A stretch of DNA of 5,488 bases from Parcubacteria group bacterium GW2011_GWA2_36_10 (GCA_000991205.1 LBRC01000039.1:1-5488), one strand, 5' to 3'. Counted from the stretch's first letter, positions 1 to 5,488 are shown. Notes: generated by a model from the sequence alone, not told the origin. A program made the numbers and translations.

Positions 1-175
1 CAGCATTAGAGTATGTAACCGCTGACTCTGAAGTCTGGATAATGACTGGGGACTTCATTTTCACCGCTGCTCTAACAATCGCTAAAGTGATTTCTAAATT
101 TGAAGTGTTAAAAGCACCAATGGCATATTTTTGTTTTTTTGCTTTATTAACAATTCTTTCTATTGGGACAATCAT
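1..175 (-). CDS. fba: class II fructose-bisphosphate aldolase, N-terminal part (cut by window edge)
   Basis: Only the first 58 codons are in the window; the gene runs off the left edge. Class II aldolases are Zn-dependent cytosolic TIM-barrel enzymes that cleave fructose 1,6-bisphosphate into dihydroxyacetone phosphate and glyceraldehyde 3-phosphate, or run in reverse in gluconeogenesis. The fragment starts MIVPIERIVNKA and continues with YAIGAFNTSNLEIT at residues 17-30 and SPVIIQTSESAV at 42-53. These match the family's first strand (xVGAFNxxNLE) and second strand (SPVIxQxSE). The zinc ligands and catalytic residues lie beyond the edge. The ATG at 175-173 sits 2 bp after the tpiA stop and gives the normal family N-terminus; no Shine-Dalgarno is visible, so translation may be coupled to tpiA. 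Related tagatose-bisphosphate aldolases share this N-terminus, so substrate specificity is not proven. Confidence 0.88.
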   Translation of the reverse strand, partial: MIVPIERIVNKAKKQKYAIGAFNTSNLEITLAIVRAAVKMKSPVIIQTSESAVTYSNA

Positions 176-177
176 AT

Positions 178-945
178 TTATATTTGTTTAATTAAATCAA
201 TAAATTTTTCTGCGTCTAAACTAGCCCCTCCCACTAAAGCGCCAAATATAATATCCAAGTCTGTAAATGAGCTAATATTTTCTGAATTCACACTACCACC
301 ATAAATAATTTTAACCAGCGGTAAATCTTTATCCTCTAAAACATCAATCAAGCTTTGGCGAATAATCATCGCTGTGTGTTTTAGTTCGACTGGCTGCATC
401 GCCTGACCAGAACCAATCGCCCAAACTGGTTCATAGGCAATGACTAATGTCTGACTGGGCTTTATATCTATACCACGCAAAGCATTTTGCACTTGCTGCA
501 TCACCACCACATCTTTGCGACCATCTTTGCGATCAGCAAATGTCTCACCCACACATAAAACTGGTATTAAGCCTTGCTGTAAAGCAAAAGAAATTTTGTT
601 ATTAATACTTTCATCGGTTTCCGCAAAAAATTGTCGGCGCTCGGAATGACCAATTAAAACATAAGAGCAAGCAACTTCTTTCAAGGTAGCTAAAGAAATC
701 TCTCCTGTAAAAGCACCTTTGGTTTCGCTGTAGCCATTTTGCGCTGCTAAAAATATACCCGAACCTTCTAAAACTTTGGCGACTTCTAAATAAGCCAAAA
801 AATCTGGAGCAATCGCCACTTCTACTTTTTTGTCTAGACCAGCTTTAGTATATAATTTTTTAAAATTTTTAGCTTGCACGATTGCTTCAGCTGGATTTAA
901 CTGCATTTTCCAATTGGCAAGCACTATTTTTTTATTTTTTTCCAT
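178..945 (-). CDS. tpiA: triosephosphate isomerase
   Basis: This 255-residue enzyme has the normal length for TIM. It interconverts dihydroxyacetone phosphate and glyceraldehyde 3-phosphate in the cytosol. All hallmarks are visible: NWKM at 11-14 with N11 and catalytic K13; AQNGYSETKGAFTGE at 68-82; the electrophile H100 in IGHSERR (98-104); the general base E172 in AYEPVWAIGSG (170-180), which includes the flexible loop 6; and the phosphate-binding YGGSV (215-219) and GALVGGASL (235-243). The residue before GALVGGASL is F rather than the common D, a minor variation. The start at 945-943 gives the usual short lead-in before NWKM. It lies 2 bp after the upstream membrane-protein stop, within TAAATATG, and has no Shine-Dalgarno. 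It is followed after 2 bp by the aldolase gene, whose two products TIM interconverts. Confidence 0.98.
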   Translation of the reverse strand: MEKNKKIVLANWKMQLNPAEAIVQAKNFKKLYTKAGLDKKVEVAIAPDFLAYLEVAKVLEGSGIFLAAQNGYSETKGAFTGEISLATLKEVACSYVLIGHSERRQFFAETDESINNKISFALQQGLIPVLCVGETFADRKDGRKDVVVMQQVQNALRGIDIKPSQTLVIAYEPVWAIGSGQAMQPVELKHTAMIIRQSLIDVLEDKDLPLVKIIYGGSVNSENISSFTDLDIIFGALVGGASLDAEKFIDLIKQI

Positions 946-947
946 AT

Positions 948-1445
948 TTAAAATTTAAAAATACTAAAAATACCAAGTGATAAACCAGTAACTGCTAAAG
1001 CGGCTAAAATAATACCTAATAAAATAAAAATTAAAGCTTCGGTTTTTTTCACGTCAAATAGCCAAGCAGCAATCGCACCTGACCAAGCGCCAAAACCAGG
1101 AAAAGGTAGGGCTACAAACAACATTAAAACAATTTTACCTAAATTTGAATAATCTTCGGGAAATTTTTGTCTAGTTTTACTAAATAGCCAAGCAAAAAAT
1201 CTACGGGCCATACTAGAACGCTTCATCAAAAATCTAGACACTGGCCCTAAATAATAGACCAACAAAGCAGCGGGAATAATATCTCCTAAAACTGACCAAA
1301 ACATCGCCTGATAAGGCGTAAAGCCATAGACCTGCATAGCAAATGGTATAGAAAGTCTGATTTCCGTAATCGGAGTAATAGATAACAAAACCACCGCTAA
1401 TTCTGGCGGCAAAGTTTGCGCTAAATTATAAATATACTCCAACAT
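948..1445 (-). CDS. small integral membrane protein of the PF06695 / COG2426 family
   Basis: This 165-residue protein is very hydrophobic, with about four membrane or re-entrant segments near residues 13-34, 44-66, 103-127 and 134-160. Two family-type motifs are visible: TEIRLSIP at 27-34 (an E-x-R followed by a proline-containing segment) and ALPFPGFGAWSGAIAA at 112-127 (a PxPGxGAWxGxxxA signature). A basic loop lies between them (about 70-104, rich in K and R). The family is labelled 'putative small multi-drug export protein', but that function is poorly supported. Fold comparisons have linked it to the DedA/SNARE-associated superfamily of lipid scramblase-like proteins, as I recall. The ATG at 1445-1443 lies 26 bp after the carboxypeptidase stop without a Shine-Dalgarno. 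The next gene, tpiA, follows after 2 bp. The family call is firm; the function is unknown. Confidence 0.85.
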   Translation of the reverse strand: MLEYIYNLAQTLPPELAVVLLSITPITEIRLSIPFAMQVYGFTPYQAMFWSVLGDIIPAALLVYYLGPVSRFLMKRSSMARRFFAWLFSKTRQKFPEDYSNLGKIVLMLFVALPFPGFGAWSGAIAAWLFDVKKTEALIFILLGIILAALAVTGLSLGIFSIFKF

Positions 1446-1471
1446 ATTTTAAGTATAAAACAAAATCGTTT

Positions 1472-2383
1472 TTAAGACCAGTGAAAATTTTGAAAGACCC
1501 AATAAGCCAAAGCTTTTAGATCTTGAAAACGATTATCATTGTTGTCTGAATTTAAAACTACCGCTAAAATTTCTTGGTTATTTTCATTGGCCACTTCCGC
1601 TACCAGACAAAAACCCGCTTCGCCAATATAGCCAGTTTTGGCTGGACCCAAATGTAAAAAGCTACCTAATAACTTATTAGTAGAAACTACTTTGTGTTTT
1701 TCTCCACTTAAAGCTGTAAAATTATAGCTAGCCAGACTTGCGGCCTTGCTTATTTCTGAAACAGCAAAAGCAGTTTTAGCTAAAATCAAAACTTCATTGG
1801 CAGTCGAAACATTTTTCGAGCTTAAACCAGTTGGCTCAAAAAATTTTGTTTTTGTTAATTTTAAATTTTTCGCTTTGGTATTCATTAAATTAACAAATTC
1901 AGCTTGAGTTTTGCCACTAGCACGCACCAAAGCAAGCAAAGCATTATTATCTGAAGCGATCAGACTAGAATAAAATAAATCTTTGACCTTCACTTTTTCA
2001 CCAGCTACTAATTTCACTGGGCTTGAAATCACAAAATCTGTTTCTTCTAAAGTCACTTCTGCATCCCAGCCAGGATTATGTTCTAAAAATACTAGCACCG
2101 CCATCAGTTTACTGATGCTCGCAATCGGTCGCACTATATCAGCTTGCTGTTGCCACAAAACTAAACCGCTAGCTTTATCCATGACAGCGGCCGAAGAGGC
2201 TGTCAATTTTACTCCCAAAGAATCATTGTCTATTTTAGATGGCAAATTTTCCGTTGCTAATCTTGATTGCACGGTGACAATATTTTTATTAGCTTCATTT
2301 TTTAGCTCCAAAGTAAAAATAGAGTGCATGGGCGCTACTACTATTTGTAATAATAAAAAAATTTTTGCTATTCCAGCCCACAT
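1472..2383 (-). CDS. D-alanyl-D-alanine carboxypeptidase (serine-type, low-molecular-weight PBP, peptidase S11)
   Basis: The 303-residue protein carries all three penicillin-binding active-site motifs in the expected order. SISK at 89-92 supplies nucleophile S89 and general base K92; SDN is at 144-146; KTG is at 249-251. EPTGLSSKNVSTA (183-195) and STNKLLG (234-240) are further S11-family signatures. These enzymes trim the terminal D-Ala from peptidoglycan stem peptides outside the cytoplasmic membrane and so limit cross-linking. The N-terminus has a short positive region (K7) and a hydrophobic core (about 8-18), consistent with a signal peptide or uncleaved anchor, then a linker to the domain at about 55. 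The protein ends soon after the catalytic domain: there is no PBP5-type C-terminal beta domain and no obvious C-terminal amphipathic anchor. Its ATG directly abuts the rluB-type stop. It is dacA/dacB/pbpG-like; paralog identity cannot be settled. Confidence 0.93.
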   Translation of the reverse strand: MWAGIAKIFLLLQIVVAPMHSIFTLELKNEANKNIVTVQSRLATENLPSKIDNDSLGVKLTASSAAVMDKASGLVLWQQQADIVRPIASISKLMAVLVFLEHNPGWDAEVTLEETDFVISSPVKLVAGEKVKVKDLFYSSLIASDNNALLALVRASGKTQAEFVNLMNTKAKNLKLTKTKFFEPTGLSSKNVSTANEVLILAKTAFAVSEISKAASLASYNFTALSGEKHKVVSTNKLLGSFLHLGPAKTGYIGEAGFCLVAEVANENNQEILAVVLNSDNNDNRFQDLKALAYWVFQNFHWS

Positions 2384-3064
2384 TTATTTAAAATCCTTAA
2401 TATTTAAAACTTTGTATTTACCAAGCGCTAAATTCCCTAAAGCTAAATTACCTTCTCTGACTCTAGTCAAACTAATTACTCGATAATTTAAGGCCTGCAT
2501 CATCCGTCTAATCTGTCTATTCCAACCCTGGTGAATAGTAATCTGAATTTTATAAGGAGAAATTTTTTTGACTTGATCAGCTTTTGCCACACCCTCAGTC
2601 AATCTAATGCCACTTTTTAGTTGTGCTAAATCTTTGGCTAAAATATCTTTATCTAGCTCTACTAAATACTCTTTTTTCACCACAAACTTTGGGTGAGTCA
2701 ATTCATAAGTCAGATCTCCATCGTTTGTAAGTAGTAACAAGCCTTGACTATCTTTATCTAAACGGCCAACGGGATAAACACGCGGAGATTTTGGCACGAG
2801 TGCCAAAACATTTTGTCTATTATGCGCATCAAAATTTGAACAAATATAGCCTTTGGGTTTATTTAATAAATAATAAACTTTATCATCAGATTTTACTAAT
2901 TTATTATTATAAAAAATTTGATCTTGTTCAGAATCAATACTAGTGCCTAGAATTTTTACTATCTCACCGTTTACTTTGACACGACCCGAAGAAATCAAAA
3001 CTTCAGCTTGTCGACGCGACGCAATACCACTGTTACTCAAATATTTTGCCAAACGCATGATCAT
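2384..3064 (-). CDS. rluB: RluB/RsuA-family pseudouridine synthase
   Basis: This cytosolic enzyme isomerises a uridine in ribosomal RNA to pseudouridine; RluB acts on 23S rRNA and RsuA on 16S. The 226-residue protein has an N-terminal S4 RNA-binding domain (about 3-48, with LAKYLSNSGIASRRQAE at 5-21 and GRVKVNG at 27-33). The catalytic domain starts at about 63 (YYLLNKPKGYICS, 64-76). The active-site loop GRLDKDSQGLLLLTNDG (100-116) contains catalytic D103, and HQGWNRQIRRM (178-188) is the C-terminal family motif. Two starts are possible, at 3064 and 3058. The second gives MRLAKYLS, the usual family beginning; neither has a Shine-Dalgarno. The upstream start is 3 bp after the scpB stop, and the carboxypeptidase gene follows with no gap. 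Proximity to scpAB favours RluB over RsuA or RluE/F, but target specificity is inferred. Confidence 0.9.
   Translation of the reverse strand: MIMRLAKYLSNSGIASRRQAEVLISSGRVKVNGEIVKILGTSIDSEQDQIFYNNKLVKSDDKVYYLLNKPKGYICSNFDAHNRQNVLALVPKSPRVYPVGRLDKDSQGLLLLTNDGDLTYELTHPKFVVKKEYLVELDKDILAKDLAQLKSGIRLTEGVAKADQVKKISPYKIQITIHQGWNRQIRRMMQALNYRVISLTRVREGNLALGNLALGKYKVLNIKDFK
2394..2398 (-). promoter_or_regulatory. possible ribosome binding site of the carboxypeptidase gene
   Basis: On the minus strand this reads AAGGA, 10 nt before the ATG at 2383-2381. It lies inside the last codons of the pseudouridine synthase gene. It is the best Shine-Dalgarno-like match ahead of any start in the window. The spacing is slightly long, and AAG-GAT also simply encodes Lys-Asp, so it may be fortuitous. 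Confidence 0.35.
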
Positions 3065-3067
3065 AAA

Positions 3068-3649
3068 TTATTCTGGCTTCACTTGCTCTAATAAAGTTTG
3101 CAAATTTTCATTGCTATTTAAGCTTTCAAAATCTGGCAATTGTTTGACGCTATCTAAACCCAAATGCCTTAATAAATCAATCGTCACTGAATACTTAGGT
3201 GCTAAATCATTTTTTTCATCTTGAGCTTCCACTAAACCACGAATCATCAAATTACGAATAATCAAACTACAGTTTACACCCCTGATTTGCTCTAATTCTT
3301 CTTTGGAAATCGGTTGTCTGTAAGCGATGATAGTCAAAGTCTCTAGAGAAGCTTTGCTTAATTCTCCGCTTTGCTCGTCATGCAAATAAGCTTGTAAAAT
3401 TTCCGCATTATTTGGATTTGTCACTAGTTGTGCTTTTTTATTGTTTAAAACCAAATGTATGCCAGAATCTGGCTGATTATATTTTTTTTCTACTTCATTT
3501 AAAATTTCTTCTACTTTAGCTAAATCTTCTTTGAATAAATCAGCTATTTCTTTAAAAGCCAAAGGCTTACCAGCAGCTAACAACAAGCTTTCTAAAGCAG
3601 CTAAAGAAATGCTAAATTTTTTTTCATTTTCTTGAGACATACACTTCAT
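3068..3649 (-). CDS. scpB: segregation and condensation protein B
   Basis: ScpB dimerises and binds the kleisin ScpA to complete the Smc-ScpAB condensin, which compacts and helps segregate the chromosome. The 193-residue length is normal. The first winged helix is at about 14-85 (LAALESLLLAAGKPLAFKEI, 16-35). The second is at about 97-165 and carries the strongest signature, LSKASLETLTIIAYRQPIS (97-115), followed by RGVNCSLIIRNLMIRGLVE (123-141) and LLRHLGLDSVKQLPDF (159-174). These correspond to the conserved LSxAALETLxIIAYxQPIT, IRGVN and FLxxFGLxxLxxLP of the family. The first ATG is at 3649-3647; an alternative at 3640-3638 would remove three residues (MKC). A weak GGA lies 4 nt before the first ATG, and nothing decides between them. 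It is separated from scpA by 52 bp containing a GC-rich palindrome and is followed after 3 bp by the pseudouridine synthase gene. Confidence 0.96.
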   Translation of the reverse strand: MKCMSQENEKKFSISLAALESLLLAAGKPLAFKEIADLFKEDLAKVEEILNEVEKKYNQPDSGIHLVLNNKKAQLVTNPNNAEILQAYLHDEQSGELSKASLETLTIIAYRQPISKEELEQIRGVNCSLIIRNLMIRGLVEAQDEKNDLAPKYSVTIDLLRHLGLDSVKQLPDFESLNSNENLQTLLEQVKPE

Positions 3650-3662
3650 TAATTCCAGTGAT

Positions 3663-3683
3663 TATCCCGCCGTCGGCGGGATA
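3663..3683. repeat. perfect GC-rich palindrome between scpA and scpB
   Basis: The arms TATCCCGCC (3663-3671) and GGCGGGATA (3675-3683) are perfect reverse complements around GTC on the plus strand (GAC on the minus strand). It fills the centre of the 52-bp gap between scpA and scpB, the longest gap here. Its core is almost pure G+C in a strongly AT-rich setting, so it looks unlike its surroundings. It would form a very stable hairpin in the mRNA. Neither strand shows a T run after it, which argues against a normal intrinsic terminator. It may be a dispersed REP-like element, an RNA-processing or stability hairpin, or a weak attenuator lowering scpB relative to scpA. The inverted repeat is certain; its role is inference. 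Confidence 0.85.
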
Positions 3684-3701
3684 GCACTAAATATTCTTTA
3701 T

Positions 3702-4421
3702 TTAAAAATTAATTTTTTGTTCTTGATGATTAAAAATTTTTACTTCGCCAAATAAGCTATCTTGCGAAACTTCTATTTCTCTTTGTTTGACTAGCTCTAG
3801 CATCGCTAAAAAACTTACGATTGCTTCGGTTTTATTATTTTTTTCGGTGATCAAATGATGAAAAGAAAAACTGGCAGCATTTTTAATCAAATTTCTGATA
3901 TGCGTAATTTTTTCGCCAATAGAAACTGCCTTTTGCATCACAATCTTTGGCAAATTCACCACGGCTTTTATCTTACCCAAAACCCCAAAAAATAATTGTG
4001 ACATTAAAATCAAGTCTAGATTGGCTGGTGCAAAAAATCCCTCGCGTGGTGGCAATTTAAATGGAGATAAACGTCCATAAGACATTTTATTTTTCATCCA
4101 CAAACGATTGAATTTTTTACTAGCTTCGTAATATTGACGATAAATCTTGAGCTGTTTCTCTAAATCATTGACTTCCGCGTCTGCTTCTAGCTCCAAATTC
4201 GGCAATAAATACTTGGATTTCAAATAAATTAGTTTAGAAGCAATTAACAAAAAATCTGCCACTTCCAACTTAGGAATATCTTTGTTTTGATCAAGATAGT
4301 TTAGATATTGATCAGTCACTTTTGCTAAAGAAATTTCAGTGATTTGTAGCTTTTGTTTTTCAATCAGCTGTAACAGCAAATCAAGCGGACCTTCAAATTG
4401 TTCTAAAGAAAATTTATGCAT
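3702..4421 (-). CDS. scpA: segregation and condensation protein A (kleisin)
   Basis: ScpA is the kleisin that bridges the Smc head domains and binds the ScpB dimer in the bacterial condensin. The 239-residue protein has the family's N-terminal domain: FEGPLDLLLQLIEKQK at 9-24, continuing ITEISLAKVTDQYL (27-40), then FLLIASKLIYLKSKYLLP (57-74), one of its best-known signatures. The middle (about 78-195) is the variable, charged ScpB-binding region. The C-terminal winged helix, which contacts the Smc head, is at about 196-230 (EAIVSFLAMLELVKQREI at 199-216, then VSQDSLFGEV at 218-227). The ATG at 4421-4419 lies 19 bp after the phosphodiesterase stop in a very AT-rich spacer without a Shine-Dalgarno and gives the standard family N-terminus. 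smc itself is not in the window. Confidence 0.97.
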   Translation of the reverse strand: MHKFSLEQFEGPLDLLLQLIEKQKLQITEISLAKVTDQYLNYLDQNKDIPKLEVADFLLIASKLIYLKSKYLLPNLELEADAEVNDLEKQLKIYRQYYEASKKFNRLWMKNKMSYGRLSPFKLPPREGFFAPANLDLILMSQLFFGVLGKIKAVVNLPKIVMQKAVSIGEKITHIRNLIKNAASFSFHHLITEKNNKTEAIVSFLAMLELVKQREIEVSQDSLFGEVKIFNHQEQKINF

Positions 4422-4440
4422 TAATTAATTGATTTTTACT

Positions 4441-5118
4441 TTATAATCTATCGGGAAAATTAGAAAACATTCCATCAACTCCCAAAGCTTTCATTCTGGC
4501 AATATCATCATGATCATTCACTGTCCAAACATAAACCTTCAAACCCCTTTGATGCGCGTCATCAACAAATTCTTGATTGATAAAATCAATATCTAAATTT
4601 ATTGAAAAGGCGCCTATTTTTTCAGCAAATTCTGCATAAGAAATGGGAATACCAGAAATTAAAGCGCCTATTTTGATTTCTGGATTTAATTTATTAAATT
4701 TTTTTAACTCATGATGATTGAAAGAAGACACCATAAAATGATCCTTTGTCCAAGATTTATTGGTAACATAGTCTTGAATCATTTGTGCTACCGGCTCTGC
4801 CGTGCCTACTCCTTTTAACTCAATATTAACTTTGACTCTTTTATCAATTAAATCAAAAACCTCTTGCAAAGTGGGGATTTTTTCTCCCTTTCCAGCATCT
4901 AGTAAACGTAACTCTTCTAAGGTTTTTTCCGCGACATAACCAGTGCCATTGGTCGTACGATTCACTTTATCATCATGGATAACCACTAATTCTCCGGTTT
5001 TGCAAACATACACATCTAGCTCAACCGCATCAACATTTAACTCTATAGCTTTTTGAAATGAAATGAGAGTATTTTCAGGCTCATAGCCCATTGCTCCCCT
5101 GTGTCCAAATTTGATCAT
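4441..5118 (-). CDS. glycerophosphodiester phosphodiesterase (GDPD family, cytosolic)
   Basis: The 225-residue protein hydrolyses glycerophosphodiesters, the deacylated remains of phospholipids, to sn-glycerol 3-phosphate and an alcohol. It is a compact TIM barrel of UgpQ-like size with no signal peptide or membrane segment, so it should act in the cytosol. The catalytic set is complete: H6-R7 in GHRG (5-8), PENT (14-17), metal ligands E33 and D35 in VELDV (32-36), H48 in VIHDD (46-50), and E100 and K102 in NIELK (98-102). YVWTVND (196-202) and GVDGMFSNFP (213-222) are typical strand 7-8 features. The ATG at 5118-5116 places the HRG motif at the normal distance from the N-terminus. It lies 11 bp after aspS and 19 bp before scpA. 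I leave the symbol blank because no transporter neighbour supports ugpQ and paralogs such as glpQ exist. Confidence 0.95.
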   Translation of the reverse strand: MIKFGHRGAMGYEPENTLISFQKAIELNVDAVELDVYVCKTGELVVIHDDKVNRTTNGTGYVAEKTLEELRLLDAGKGEKIPTLQEVFDLIDKRVKVNIELKGVGTAEPVAQMIQDYVTNKSWTKDHFMVSSFNHHELKKFNKLNPEIKIGALISGIPISYAEFAEKIGAFSINLDIDFINQEFVDDAHQRGLKVYVWTVNDHDDIARMKALGVDGMFSNFPDRL

Positions 5119-5129
5119 AAATTTATCAA

Positions 5130-5488
5130 TTATTTTTTAACACTCAAACCTAACTCATCAAGCTGTTCTTGAGTAACTGCACTTGGTGACTCCATCATCG
5201 GATCTCTACCATCTGAAGTCAGCGGGAAAGCAATCGCCTCTTTCAAACTCTTTTCTCCCAACAAAACCATCAACAATCTATCCAAACCAGGGGCAATACC
5301 GCCATGTGGTGGTACACCATAAGAAAAAGCTGAAATATAATGTTTGAATTGTTGTTTTTGCTCGGCTGTAAAGCCAATCAAATCCCAAATCTTTTCCTGC
5401 AATTTACTGTCATGGATACGCACTGCACCACCACCGACTTCAAAACCATTCAAAATCATATCGTGTTGATAAGATTTTACTTTACCAG
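5130..5488 (-). CDS. aspS: aspartyl-tRNA synthetase, C-terminal part (cut by window edge)
   Basis: This is the last 118 codons of a class II aminoacyl-tRNA synthetase that charges tRNA-Asp (possibly also tRNA-Asn if non-discriminating). The reading frame is open to the right edge, so the methionine codon at 5459-5457 is internal; the nine codons before it read GKVKSYQHD. Visible features are ILNGFEVGGGAVRIH (the ExGGGxxRIH element of the AspRS active site), GVPPHGGIAPGLDRLLM (class II motif 3 with the ATP-binding arginine of GLDR), and IAFPLTSDGRDPMMESPSAV, which matches the AspRS C-terminal AFPxxxxxxxxMxxAPS region rather than AsnRS or LysRS. The discriminating/non-discriminating type cannot be judged without the N-terminal anticodon-binding domain. 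It ends 11 bp before the phosphodiesterase gene, suggesting co-transcription. Confidence 0.94.
   Translation of the reverse strand, partial: GKVKSYQHDMILNGFEVGGGAVRIHDSKLQEKIWDLIGFTAEQKQQFKHYISAFSYGVPPHGGIAPGLDRLLMVLLGEKSLKEAIAFPLTSDGRDPMMESPSAVTQEQLDELGLSVKK

Noticed and set aside
1452..1457. TATACT on the minus strand ahead of the PF06695 gene as a -10 promoter element
   Set aside because: No TTGACA-like -35 lies 16-18 bp upstream and no extended -10 TG is present; in an AT-rich gap such a hexamer is expected by chance.
2102..2117. Inverted repeat CATCAGT-TT-ACTGATG
   Set aside because: Only 7-bp arms with a 2-nt loop, and it falls on the codons of the SISKLM active-site motif of the carboxypeptidase, which explains the sequence.
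2417..2452. Apparent tandem duplication GNLALG-NLALG near the C-terminus of the pseudouridine synthase
   Set aside because: The family normally has a GPxxLGxLxxGxxR-like stretch at this place, so the likeness of the two halves is probably ordinary family sequence rather than a recent duplication.
1983..2486. Plus-strand open frame of 167 codons
   Set aside because: It lies opposite the carboxypeptidase and pseudouridine synthase genes, both clearly real by active-site motifs; its translation shows no recognisable domain and is a shadow frame.
2943..3224. Plus-strand open frame of 93 codons
   Set aside because: It is antisense to the S4 domain of the pseudouridine synthase gene and the 3' part of scpB and shows no family motif; a shadow frame.
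3663..3683. Palindrome read as a rho-independent terminator between scpA and scpB
   Set aside because: The stem is strong, but no T run follows on the minus or plus strand, and scpA and scpB are normally co-expressed. Kept as a repeat instead.
5457..5459. ATG as the start of a separate 109-residue protein
   Set aside because: The frame continues upstream to the window edge with AspRS-like sequence, and the motif content is that of the AspRS C-terminal catalytic region, so the methionine is internal.

Overview
The window is AT-rich (about one third G+C by eye) and every gene in it lies on the minus strand, so it is read from right to left. It holds seven complete protein genes plus two cut by the window edges. 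All are housekeeping or small membrane/envelope genes, and together they look like one long transcription unit. Complete starts are ATG, all eight visible stops are TAA, and no in-frame TGA interrupts the genes, so the standard bacterial code (table 11) fits. Most starts lack a clear Shine-Dalgarno sequence. Compact genes, short proteins, AT-richness and weak ribosome binding sites suggest a reduced-genome bacterium, most likely of the Candidate Phyla Radiation (Patescibacteria). This assignment is inference; no rRNA or other decisive marker is present.

Layout in transcription order: the 3' end of aspS (aspartyl-tRNA synthetase) enters at the right edge. An 11-bp gap leads to a cytosolic glycerophosphodiester phosphodiesterase, and a 19-bp gap to scpA. 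A 52-bp gap carrying a strikingly GC-rich perfect palindrome separates scpA from scpB. Then come an RluB-type pseudouridine synthase (3-bp gap), a penicillin-binding D-Ala-D-Ala carboxypeptidase (directly abutting), a PF06695/COG2426 small membrane protein (26-bp gap), tpiA (2-bp gap) and the 5' end of a class II fructose-bisphosphate aldolase gene (2-bp gap), which leaves at the left edge.

Functionally the window falls into three blocks. ScpA and ScpB are the non-SMC subunits of the bacterial condensin. With the pseudouridine synthase and the carboxypeptidase they recall the scpA-scpB-dacB-spmAB-rluB neighbourhood of Bacillus. TPI and aldolase form a glycolytic pair sharing dihydroxyacetone phosphate and glyceraldehyde 3-phosphate. 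The phosphodiesterase releases glycerol 3-phosphate, which could in principle feed the same triose-phosphate pool or lipid assembly.

No gap exceeds 52 bp, so there is no long non-coding stretch. I see no tRNA, rRNA, CRISPR array, insertion sequence, attachment site or convincing terminator. I found no sign of a new multi-gene system; the most unusual element is the GC-rich palindrome between scpA and scpB.
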